Shown: one piece after another, positions 23,922 to 30,858 of the stretch
Numbering within the stretch: position 1 is the stretch's first letter
How the letters are laid out: every line of letters begins with the position of its first letter
Made by a program: the position numbers and the translations under genes
Origin: Streptomyces sp. ISL-12
GTDB lineage: Bacteria; Actinomycetota; Actinomycetes; Streptomycetales; Streptomycetaceae
Length of the DNA stretch: 36,878 nt
Assembly: GCF_018614415.1 (NCBI RefSeq)
Contig: NZ_JAGGOO010000045.1
Span: forward strand, 1 to 36,878
Direction: 5' to 3'
The notes under the pieces: model-generated
Database searches by the model: none
Told to the model about the DNA's origin: nothing
Seen by the model: only the letters and a program-made list of their open reading frames with translations

Positions 23922-25148
23922 GTGATTGCTTCCGAACGCCGAGAGGCGATCATGAATGAGCTGCGGCTGCGCGGCCTGGTGAGCGTGGCCGAGTTCGCCC
24001 CCCGGCTGGGGGTCGCGCCCGTGACGCTCCGGCGTGATCTGCGGGAGCTGGAGAACGAGGGCCAGCTGACCCGGGTGCACGGGGGCGCCCGCCATCTCCA
24101 GCGGCCCGTCCCGCAGGAGCCGGGCAGCGCGCAGAGCAGGCGGCAACTCGCCGCGACCTTCGGTCTCGCCCCGTTCGAGACCGGGGACGGCAATCCGGTG
24201 GCGACGATCGGCATGATCGCCCCGACCAGCACGTACTACTACGCCGAGGCCATCGAAGGGGCACGGCAGGCCGCCGAACTCGCCGGGGTCCGGCTGGTGC
24301 TGGCGATCTCCGACTACAACGAGGCGGAGGAGCGGCGGATCTTCGAGCGGATGACCAGGATCGGACTCGACGGCATCCTGGTGACGCCGAGCCGCTCCGG
24401 TTACGCCGACGGACCGCTGCGCGACCTCATCGAGGACTCGCCGGTACCGGTCACCGTGGTCGAACGGATCTGGGAGTTCCCCACCCGGGGCCGGGTGGTC
24501 GACTCGGTCCGCTCCGACCACGAACACGGCGCGCGCATCGCCGTGGACCACCTCGCGGAACTCGGACACCGGCACATCGCGGTCTGGTCCTACGAGAATC
24601 CCCACGCCCACGAGGTCACCGCCGGTGCGCGCCGGGCGGCGGAGCGGCTCGGAATCACCGTGCACACGCCGGAGTTCGACTACGGGCACCCCGACTGGAA
24701 CTCGGTGGACCTGACCCAGAACGTCCGCCGCTACCTGCACGGAATGCGGGACGCGGGAGTCACCGCCGTGCTGGTCCACCCGGACCAGCAGGCCCTGCAG
24801 TTCGTGCAGTGCGCGCTGGACGAGGGGCTGTCGATCCCCGGGGACATCACCGTGGTCGCGTACGACGACGAGGTCGCGGGGCTGAGCGAGATGCCGTTGA
24901 CCGCTGTCTCACCCCCGAAGAAGGCCATCGGTTTCGTCGCGCTCGACGCCTGTCTGCGCGCGGTCGCCCACGCCTCCGCCCCGGAGCGCGCCTTCCCGCC
25001 GCAGCGCATCCGGCTCATGCCCGAGCTGAAGATCAGAGCGTCGAGCGGCCCGCCGCCGGCCACCGGCGGGGCCCGTCCGGGCGATCCGCGACGGGAGGCT
25101 TCCAGCGGGGAGGGCGGCCGGGCGGTCGAGGGCGGGCCGAGCACATGA
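23922..25148 (+). CDS. Hybrid transcriptional regulator: DeoR-type HTH fused to LacI-type sugar-binding domain
   Basis: 408 residues from GTG 23922, which has GGAGG 5-6 bases upstream; the frame is open much further upstream as a shadow of the lyase gene. Residues 3-58 (SERREAIMNELRLRGLVSVA ... VTLRRDLRELENEGQLTRVHGG) are a DeoR-type winged helix, not the LacI headpiece. From about residue 90 a periplasmic-binding-like LacI/GalR sensor follows: VATIGMIAPTSTYYYAEAIE, RIGLDGILVTPSR, DHEHGARIAVDHLAELGHRH and ITVVAYDDEVAG. It should sense an imported sugar and control the locus. Its stop overlaps the DUF2264 start (ATGA), so the plus arm is one operon. Hybrids of this kind are known in actinomycetes. 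Confidence 0.93.
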   Translation: MIASERREAIMNELRLRGLVSVAEFAPRLGVAPVTLRRDLRELENEGQLTRVHGGARHLQRPVPQEPGSAQSRRQLAATFGLAPFETGDGNPVATIGMIAPTSTYYYAEAIEGARQAAELAGVRLVLAISDYNEAEERRIFERMTRIGLDGILVTPSRSGYADGPLRDLIEDSPVPVTVVERIWEFPTRGRVVDSVRSDHEHGARIAVDHLAELGHRHIAVWSYENPHAHEVTAGARRAAERLGITVHTPEFDYGHPDWNSVDLTQNVRRYLHGMRDAGVTAVLVHPDQQALQFVQCALDEGLSIPGDITVVAYDDEVAGLSEMPLTAVSPPKKAIGFVALDACLRAVAHASAPERAFPPQRIRLMPELKIRASSGPPPATGGARPGDPRREASSGEGGRAVEGGPST

Positions 25149-25990
25149 CCTGGCAGGCGCTGCCCCTCGACACCCGCGCCGCTCTGCGACAGGCGGTACG
25201 CGCCCTCGCCGGTCCGGTGCGCGAGCGGCTGAGCCCGGGCGGGGCGACCGCCCGGCTCGGCGCGACCGGCGCCCACTTCTCCGCGACGGCCGCCGGACTC
25301 GAAGGCTTCGCCCGCCCCCTGTGGGGGCTGGCCCCGCTGGCCGCCGGGGGCGCCGAGGTGGACTGGGCACCGTATCTGAGGGGCATCGAGCACGGCAGCG
25401 ACCCGGCGCATCCCGAGTACTGGGGCACGGCGACCGCGAACGACCAGCGGCTCGTCGAGGCGGCGGCCCTCGCACTCACCCTGGCCCTGGTCCCGGAGCA
25501 GGTGTGGGAGCCGTTGCCGGTCGCGGCGCGGCTCCGCCTCGCCCGCTGGCTCGCCCGGATCAACGAGGTCGAGACCCCGGACAACAACTGGCTCTTCTTC
25601 CGGGTCCTCGTCAACGACGCCCTGCACAAGGTCGGTTCACCGCTCCACGACCCCGAGGCCGAACGCGCGGCGCTGCGCCGCCTTGACGCCTTCTACCTGG
25701 ACGACGGCTGGTACAGCGACGGCCCGACCCGGCAGCGCGACTACTACGTCTCCTTCGCGCTGCACTTCTACGGGCTGGTCCACAGCCGGCTGTCCGAGGA
25801 CCGCGACCCCGAGCGGGCCCGGGTGCTGCGGGACCGGGCCGCGCTGTTCGCCCGGGACTTCGCCCACTGGTTCGACGACGACGGAGCCGCCCTCCCCTTC
25901 GGACGCAGCCTCACCTACCGGTTCGCGCAGGGCGCCTTCTGGGGCGCGCTGGCCTTCGCCGGGGTGGAGGCACTGCCGTGGGGCAGCTGA
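25145..25990 (+). CDS. DUF2264 protein, N-terminal part (apparent frameshift)
   Basis: 281 residues, cytoplasmic. It begins MTWQALPLDTRAALRQAVRA with ATG overlapping the regulator's stop. Family-like blocks are LSPGGATARLGATGAHFSAT, LEGFARPLWGLAPLAAGG, NWLFFRVLVNDALHKVG and DGWYSDGPTRQRDYYVSFAL followed by HFYGL, which look like the alpha/alpha-toroid of DUF2264 proteins. The frame ends abruptly at ...VEALPWGS just where the family sequence continues in the -1 frame as WGQLKGLALRHLRWW. One missing G in the GGGG run (25980-25983) would explain it. DUF2264 proteins occur in carbohydrate loci and are of unsettled function. See the next entry for the other part. Confidence 0.83.
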   Translation: MTWQALPLDTRAALRQAVRALAGPVRERLSPGGATARLGATGAHFSATAAGLEGFARPLWGLAPLAAGGAEVDWAPYLRGIEHGSDPAHPEYWGTATANDQRLVEAAALALTLALVPEQVWEPLPVAARLRLARWLARINEVETPDNNWLFFRVLVNDALHKVGSPLHDPEAERAALRRLDAFYLDDGWYSDGPTRQRDYYVSFALHFYGLVHSRLSEDRDPERARVLRDRAALFARDFAHWFDDDGAALPFGRSLTYRFAQGAFWGALAFAGVEALPWGS

Positions 25991-26958
25991 AAGGACTCGC
26001 CCTGCGGCATCTGCGCTGGTGGGCACGGCAGCCGGTCACCGACGACGCCGGGCTGCTCACCATCGGCTACGGCTACCCGAACCTCCTCATGGCCGAGGAG
26101 TACAACTCGCCCGGATCGCCGTACTGGGCACTGAAGTTCTTCCTGCCGCTCGCGCTGCCGGACAGCCACCCGTTCTGGCGGGCGGACGAGGAGCCGGCCG
26201 GTCACCTCGACGCGGTGTCCGCGCAGCAGCACCCCGGCATGCTGGTGTGCCGCGAGCCGGACGCCGGTCACGTCGTGGCCCTCGCGGGCGGGCAGGAGAA
26301 CACCTGGACCCGGCACGGCCCCGAGAAGTACGCGGAGTTCGCCTACTCCACCGCGTTCGGCTTCAGTGTGCCCGCGGGCACCCGGGGACTCGACCAGGCC
26401 GCCGCCGACAGCATGCTCGCGCTCAGCGACGACGGGGTGCACTGGCGGGTGCGGGAGACCAGCACCGAGGCACGGGTCGGCACCGGATTCCTGTGGGCGC
26501 GGTGGCGGCCGCTGGCGGGGGTCGAGGTGGAGACCTGGCTGCTGCCCCGCTCGCCCTGGCACGTCCGTGTGCACCGGCTGACCACCGACCGGGCGCTGTG
26601 CAGCGCGGAGGGCGGCTGGGCGCTCGACCGGACCGGCGACGACCCGGCGTGCCCGCTGGGCGGCAGCGACACCGGCCCCGGCTACGCGTACTCCTCCTTC
26701 CCGGCGGGCCGCTCCGGTGTGCGCGACCTGTACGGGATCCGTACCGGCGAGGCGGTCCGTACCGCCCCCAACACCAACGTCCTGCACCCGCGCACCGTCC
26801 TGCCCACCCTGCGCGGGGAACACGGCCCCGGAACCCACTGGCTGGTCTGCGCCGTCCTGGGCACGACCGGCGACGACTGCTGGACGACCGCCTGGGACCG
26901 GCCGCCGGCCCTCGACGAGCTACCGGCCGTGCTGACGGCTGAAGGGATGCCCCGATGA
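25978..26958 (+). CDS. DUF2264 protein, C-terminal part (apparent frameshift)
   Basis: 326 residues if translation starts at GTG 25978. The start overlaps the preceding frame by 13 bases, and GGAGG (25966-25970) stands exactly 7 bases upstream, so independent initiation is possible. The sequence directly continues the family: GQLKGLALRHLRWWARQPVT, LTIGYGYPNLLMAEEYNSPG followed by SPYWALKFFLPLAL, and then a beta-rich C-terminal domain (HVVALAGGQENTWTRHGPEK; VEVETWLLPRSPWHVRVHRL). The joined product would be about 600 residues, the expected full length. Its stop overlaps the GH36 start. Alternatives are a sequencing error, a true mutation, programmed slippage or a two-polypeptide enzyme. Confidence 0.8.
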   Translation: MGQLKGLALRHLRWWARQPVTDDAGLLTIGYGYPNLLMAEEYNSPGSPYWALKFFLPLALPDSHPFWRADEEPAGHLDAVSAQQHPGMLVCREPDAGHVVALAGGQENTWTRHGPEKYAEFAYSTAFGFSVPAGTRGLDQAAADSMLALSDDGVHWRVRETSTEARVGTGFLWARWRPLAGVEVETWLLPRSPWHVRVHRLTTDRALCSAEGGWALDRTGDDPACPLGGSDTGPGYAYSSFPAGRSGVRDLYGIRTGEAVRTAPNTNVLHPRTVLPTLRGEHGPGTHWLVCAVLGTTGDDCWTTAWDRPPALDELPAVLTAEGMPR

Positions 26959-29060
26959 TCGAGACCGGGAACGACGGCCGGACCTGGCTGCTGACCGGCC
27001 GTACCAGTTCGTACGCCCTGCGGCTGACCGACGCCGACGAGTTGCTCCACCTGCACTGGGGCCCGCGCATCACGCCGGCGGACGTCGCCGAACTCGCGAC
27101 GATCCCCCTGCCCGGCGAACGGGGCTTCGAGTCGCGGCTCGACGGCCATGAGGAGTACCCGGTCGAAGGGGGGCCACGCTTCGCCGAACCCGCCCTGATC
27201 GTGCGGTCGGAGACCGTCCGCGGCACGGAATGGACGTTCGGTGACGCCGTCGTCGACGGGGACGAACTGCGGCTGGGCTTCCGCGACGACCTGGCCGGCC
27301 TGTCGCTGGTCCTGCACTACCGGCTGCGCGAGGGACACGACGTCCTGGAGCGCTGGACGGACCTCACGCACACCGGACGGGACGGCACCCTGGAGGTGCT
27401 GCGCGCCGACTCCGCGACGTGGTCGCTGCCGCTGCGCGACTCCTGGCGGCTGTCCCAGCTGCACGGCCGGTGGGGCGCCGAGTCCGTGCTCGTACGGTCG
27501 GCGGTCACCTACGGCGGGAAGACCATCGGCAGCCGCCGCGGTCACACCGGTCACCAGCACCTCCCCTGGGTCGCGCTGGATCCCGAGGGTTCGGCGACCG
27601 AGGAGCACGGCGAGGTGTTCAGCTGCGCGCTCGCCTGGTCGGGCAGCTGGCGCATCGCGACCCGGCAACTGCCCGGCGGACGGGTCCAGATCACCGGGGG
27701 CTGCGGCCACGACGACACCGGGCTCGTGCTGCTGGGACCCGGTGACACGTTCACCACCCCGGTGTTCGCGGGCGTATGGAGCGCGGAGGGCTTCGGGGGC
27801 GCCAGTGCCGCCTGGCACAGGTGGCAGCTGGAACACGTCGTCCCGCGCGCCGACCAGGACCGGCCCGTCCTCTACAACTCCTGGGAGGCCACCGGCTTCG
27901 ACGTCGGTGAAGCACAGCAGCGCGCCCTGGCGGAGCGGGCCGCCGCCATCGGCGCGGAACTGTTCGTGGTCGACGACGGCTGGTTCGGCACCCGCACCAG
28001 CGACCGGTCGGGGCTGGGCGACTGGACGCCCAACCCCGACCGCTTTCCCGACGGCCTGGCGCCGCTCGCCACCGCCGTCCACGAACTGGGCATGCGGTTC
28101 GGCATCTGGGTCGAACCGGAGATGGTCAACCCCGACAGCGACCTGTACCGCAGGCACCCCGAGTGGGTCCAGCACGTGCCGGGCCGGGTCCCCGCCCAGT
28201 TCCGCAACCAGCTGGTACTGAACCTCGCCCGCGAGGACGTCGCGTCCTACGTCGAGGACCAGGTGCACCGGCTCCTGGAGTCCGCCCCCATCGACTACGT
28301 GAAATGGGACTTCAACCGCTGCTTCACGGACCCGGGATGGCCCGGTGAACCGTATCCCCAGCGGCTCTGGGTCGATCACGTGCGGGCGCTGTACGGCATC
28401 CTCGACCGGCTGCGGGCGGCGCACCCCGAGGTGGCCTTCGAAGCCTGCTCGGGCGGTGGCGGCCGGGTCGACCTGGGCATCCTGTCGCGCACCGACCAGG
28501 TGTGGACCTCGGACAACACCGACCCGGCCGACCGGCTCGCCATCCAGTACGGCTTCAGCCAGCTCCACCCCGCGCGGGTGATGGCCGCCTGGGTCACCGA
28601 CAGCCCCAACCACCAGATGAACGGACGCGTCAGCTCGTTGCGCTTCCGGTTCGTCAGCGCCATGGCCGGTGTGCTCGGAGTGGGCGGCCACCTCACCCGC
28701 TGGAGCGAGGAGGACCTCGCCGAGGCCCGCCGGTGGATCGACCTCTACAAGTCCGTGCGACCGGTCGTGCAGCGAGGCCGGCTGTACCGCATCGGACAGC
28801 CCGACGGGCCAGGTGTCAGCGCCGTGCAGTACGTGCTCGGCGACGAGACGGTGGTACTCGCCTTCCTGCGGAGCCAGCGGTTCGGCGAGGAGCCCGCACC
28901 GCTGCGGCTGCGGGGCCTCGACCCCGGGGCGACGTATGTGTGCCGGGACTCGGGGCGCGAGCACCGAGGGGCGGTGCTCGCGCACCACGGACTGCGTACC
29001 GGGCTGCGCGGGGACCTGGACGCGGCGGTGTTCAGGCTGCGCCGAGCGCGGACCGACTGA
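26955..29060 (+). CDS. GH36 alpha-galactosidase
   Basis: Retaining alpha-galactosidase of 701 residues without signal peptide, expected to remove terminal alpha-galactose from imported oligosaccharides. The order is an N-terminal beta-supersandwich (about 1-300), a TIM barrel (about 310-610) and a C-terminal beta domain. Diagnostic motifs: YNSWEATGFDVGEAQQRALA, ELFVVDDGWFGTR, GDWTPNPDRFPDGLAPL, FGIWVEPEMVNPDSDLY, nucleophile Asp452 in YVKWDFNR, CSGGGGRVD, and acid/base Asp520 in WTSDNTDPADR. These match the GH36 pattern of AgaA/Mel4A-like enzymes. The ATG overlaps the DUF2264 stop (ATGA). It is the last gene of the plus arm and is followed by the repeat-filled gap. Confidence 0.96.
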   Translation: MIETGNDGRTWLLTGRTSSYALRLTDADELLHLHWGPRITPADVAELATIPLPGERGFESRLDGHEEYPVEGGPRFAEPALIVRSETVRGTEWTFGDAVVDGDELRLGFRDDLAGLSLVLHYRLREGHDVLERWTDLTHTGRDGTLEVLRADSATWSLPLRDSWRLSQLHGRWGAESVLVRSAVTYGGKTIGSRRGHTGHQHLPWVALDPEGSATEEHGEVFSCALAWSGSWRIATRQLPGGRVQITGGCGHDDTGLVLLGPGDTFTTPVFAGVWSAEGFGGASAAWHRWQLEHVVPRADQDRPVLYNSWEATGFDVGEAQQRALAERAAAIGAELFVVDDGWFGTRTSDRSGLGDWTPNPDRFPDGLAPLATAVHELGMRFGIWVEPEMVNPDSDLYRRHPEWVQHVPGRVPAQFRNQLVLNLAREDVASYVEDQVHRLLESAPIDYVKWDFNRCFTDPGWPGEPYPQRLWVDHVRALYGILDRLRAAHPEVAFEACSGGGGRVDLGILSRTDQVWTSDNTDPADRLAIQYGFSQLHPARVMAAWVTDSPNHQMNGRVSSLRFRFVSAMAGVLGVGGHLTRWSEEDLAEARRWIDLYKSVRPVVQRGRLYRIGQPDGPGVSAVQYVLGDETVVLAFLRSQRFGEEPAPLRLRGLDPGATYVCRDSGREHRGAVLAHHGLRTGLRGDLDAAVFRLRRARTD

Positions 29061-29455
29061 CCCGCCGCTGGTGCCCCGGACAGGGGCTGGACGACCGGCC
29101 CGCCCCGCCCGGACCGTCCGACCGTCCCCCGTCGGCGGGGTGCCCGAGGACACCGGCCGGGTCGGGCGAGGAACTGCCGGGGGAACGGCTTCGGGGCGGG
29201 CCGGTGCGGGCCGGTGCGGGTGTGTCCGGGGACTGCTGGGCGGGCCGTGGTGGCGTGTCCGGGGATCGCGGGGCGGGCCGTGGTGGTGTGCCTGGGGATC
29301 GCGGGGCGGGCCGTGGTGGTGTGCCTGGGGATCGCGGGGCGGGCCGTGGTGGTGTGCCTGGGGATCGCGGGGCGGGCCGTGGTGGTGCGTCCGGGACCGC
29401 CGGGCCGGCCGCGGGGGTGCGTCCAGGAACCGCCGGGCCGGCCGTTGCAGTGCGT
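29061..29455. other. Gene-free convergent gap between GH36 and the exporter
   Basis: About 395 bases lie between two converging stop codons. Frames are open across it on both strands because of the repeat and the high GC content, but none shows recognisable protein content. The first 148 bases hold nothing recognisable; the rest is the 33-bp tandem repeat listed separately. No terminator hairpin with a T-run was seen. Confidence 0.75.
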
Positions 29456-29472
29456 CTAGGCATCGCCGGGCC
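29209..29472. repeat. Eight tandem copies of a 33-bp repeat
   Basis: Units start at 29209, 29242, 29275, 29308, 29341, 29374, 29407 and 29440. The three units 29275-29373 are identical; the flanking ones diverge progressively. Each central unit contains GGGCCGTGGTGGTGTGCC followed by TGGGGATCGCGGGGC. The period is a multiple of three, so every frame reads as an 11-residue repeat. The last unit overlaps the final codons of the exporter gene, whose stop lies at 29456-29458. Identical central copies suggest recent expansion by slippage. Confidence 0.92.
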
Positions 29473-30661
29473 GGACCGGTGCCGGGTCGGAGGCCGGGGC
29501 GGCATCGGTGGTGGGGACCCGGAACACGCCGCGCCCGGCGCGCGCGACGAGCAGCGCCAGCAGTACGAGGGCCCCGCTCGCCCACAGCGGGCCGGATTCC
29601 CCGGTGCCGAGGGTGGCCGCGGCGACGACCGGGCCGGTGGCGGCGCCGACGTTGAGCGCGGCGGTCGCGTAGGAGCCGGCCATGGTGGGGGCCGCCGCGG
29701 CCTCGTACAGGACCCGGGTGATCAGCGTGCCGCCCAGCGCGAAGGACAGCGCGCCCTGGAGGAAGACGAGGGCGAGCAGCGCGGCCGGCCGCTCGGCCAG
29801 CAGGGCCAGGGCGGGCCAGCCGGCGAGCAGCAGGGGGCCGCAGACCGCGACGACCGGGCCGGGGCGGCGGTCGGCGAGCCGCCCGGCGACGGTGATCCCG
29901 GCGAAGGAACCGGCGCCGAAGAGGACCAGGGCGACGGAGATCCACAGCTCGCCCAGTCCGGCGGGGCCGGTCACGACGGGGGCCAGGAAGGTGAAGCCGG
30001 CGAAGGTGGCCGCGTTCACCAGCGCGCCGAGCAGCATGACGAGGAGCAGCCGCGGACGCGCCAGCTGGGCCAGCTCCGGGCGCAGCGCCGGCCGGCCGGC
30101 CGTGTCCTGCCGCACCCGGCGGGCCGGGATCGCGGTGAGCACACCGACGGCCGCGGGCAGGCAGAGCGCGGCCACGGCCCAGAAGACGGCCCGCCAGCCG
30201 AGCAGCGTGCCGAGTGCGGAGCCCCCGGGGACACCGGCGACCGTGGCGACCGTGGTGCCCGACAGCAGTACCGCGAGGGCGCGGCCCTTCCGGTCGGGGG
30301 AGACCAGGGTGACGGCGGTGGTCAGGGCCACGGCGAGGAACCCGGCGTTCGCGAGGGCCGCGGCCACCCGGGTCGCGAACAGGACCGGGAAGCTGGAGGT
30401 GACGGCGCCCACGGCGTGGGCCGCCGCGAACACGAGGACGGACCCGAGCAGGCTGGAGCGTCCGGACCGGTCGCGGACGAAGGCTGCCGTGAGCGGGGCG
30501 CCGACGACCATGCCGATCGCGAACGCCGGGGTGAGCATGGCCGCGGTGCCGACGGTGACACCGAGGTCCGAGGCGATGTCCGGCAGCAGGCCGGCGAGCA
30601 TGAACTCCGAGGTGCCCATGGCGAAGACGGCCAGGGCGAGCAGGTACAGGGAAAGAGGCAT
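29456..30661 (-). CDS. cmlR: CmlR/Cmx-type chloramphenicol MFS exporter
   Basis: Proton-driven drug exporter of 401 residues with 12 predicted membrane helices. The sequence closely resembles the Streptomyces chloramphenicol-resistance pumps: it begins SLYLLALAVFAMGTSEFMLA followed by GLLPDIASDLGVTVGT, and contains AALANAGFLAVALTTAVTLV, ALAVLLSGTTVATVAGVPGG, LLGALVNAATFAGFTFLAPV and LITRVLYEAAAAPTMAGSYA. In S. coelicolor, cmlR genes confer chloramphenicol resistance. The ATG at 30661 has GGAG 7 bases upstream. The leader contains a 21-codon reading frame and overlapping hairpins that could make induction ribosome-dependent. The stop lies inside the last 33-bp repeat. The symbol rests on resemblance only. 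Confidence 0.88.
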   Translation of the reverse strand: MPLSLYLLALAVFAMGTSEFMLAGLLPDIASDLGVTVGTAAMLTPAFAIGMVVGAPLTAAFVRDRSGRSSLLGSVLVFAAAHAVGAVTSSFPVLFATRVAAALANAGFLAVALTTAVTLVSPDRKGRALAVLLSGTTVATVAGVPGGSALGTLLGWRAVFWAVAALCLPAAVGVLTAIPARRVRQDTAGRPALRPELAQLARPRLLLVMLLGALVNAATFAGFTFLAPVVTGPAGLGELWISVALVLFGAGSFAGITVAGRLADRRPGPVVAVCGPLLLAGWPALALLAERPAALLALVFLQGALSFALGGTLITRVLYEAAAAPTMAGSYATAALNVGAATGPVVAAATLGTGESGPLWASGALVLLALLVARAGRGVFRVPTTDAAPASDPAPVRPGDA

Positions 30662-30674
30662 CGAGTGGCTCCGA

Positions 30675-30742
30675 GGTGAGGGCGAGCAGGAGAAGGCCGG
30701 CTCGTCACCGCGGTCAGCACCCGACCAGGAGCGCGGTGGTGC
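30675..30742 (-). promoter_or_regulatory. Possible attenuator: three mutually exclusive hairpins in the cmlR leader
   Basis: On the minus strand, three stems overlap in series. A: GCACC with GGTGC (30738-30742 / 30717-30721). B: CACCGCG with CGCGGTG (30732-30738 / 30706-30712). C: GGTGACGAGC with GCTCG-CCC-TCACC (30700-30709 / 30675-30687). A and B share the base at 30738, so one base could be yielded; with the crossed arm order they are unlikely to coexist. B and C compete for 30706-30709. The short leader frame ends 6 bases before stem A, where a stalled ribosome would block A. Confidence 0.4.
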
Positions 30743-30748
30743 GCGTAC

Positions 30749-30814
30749 TCAGTGGTTCAGGGGGCTGACGGCGTGACCGAAAGCCCCCACCTCGTCCGAC
30801 TCGGGGCTCGACAT
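30749..30814 (-). CDS. Possible leader peptide upstream of cmlR (21 codons)
   Basis: Short frame MSSPESDEVGAFGHAVSPLNH between the phosphatase stop and the exporter gene, ending 87 bases before the exporter start. There is no strong ribosome-binding site and no obvious stall motif, although it ends in PLNH. Its position before competing hairpins is the main reason to list it. It may be spurious. Confidence 0.3.
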   Translation of the reverse strand: MSSPESDEVGAFGHAVSPLNH

Positions 30815-30858
30815 GGCCCGCACGGTACCCGACCGGCGCCGGACGGGGCACCTCGGTT

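Noticed and set aside
29209..29472. CRISPR array
   Set aside because: The 33-bp units are adjacent without unique spacers and no cas genes are present; it is a tandem repeat.
29032..29505. Proline-rich repeat protein encoded on the minus strand
   Set aside because: A period divisible by three makes every frame look like an 11-residue repeat; no ribosome-binding site or signal supports coding.
26682..29945. Minus-strand open frame of more than 1000 codons opposite the GH36 gene
   Set aside because: GH36 motifs on the plus strand are complete. The minus frame is low-complexity and contains the 33-bp repeat as HHGPPRDPQA units; it results from GC bias.
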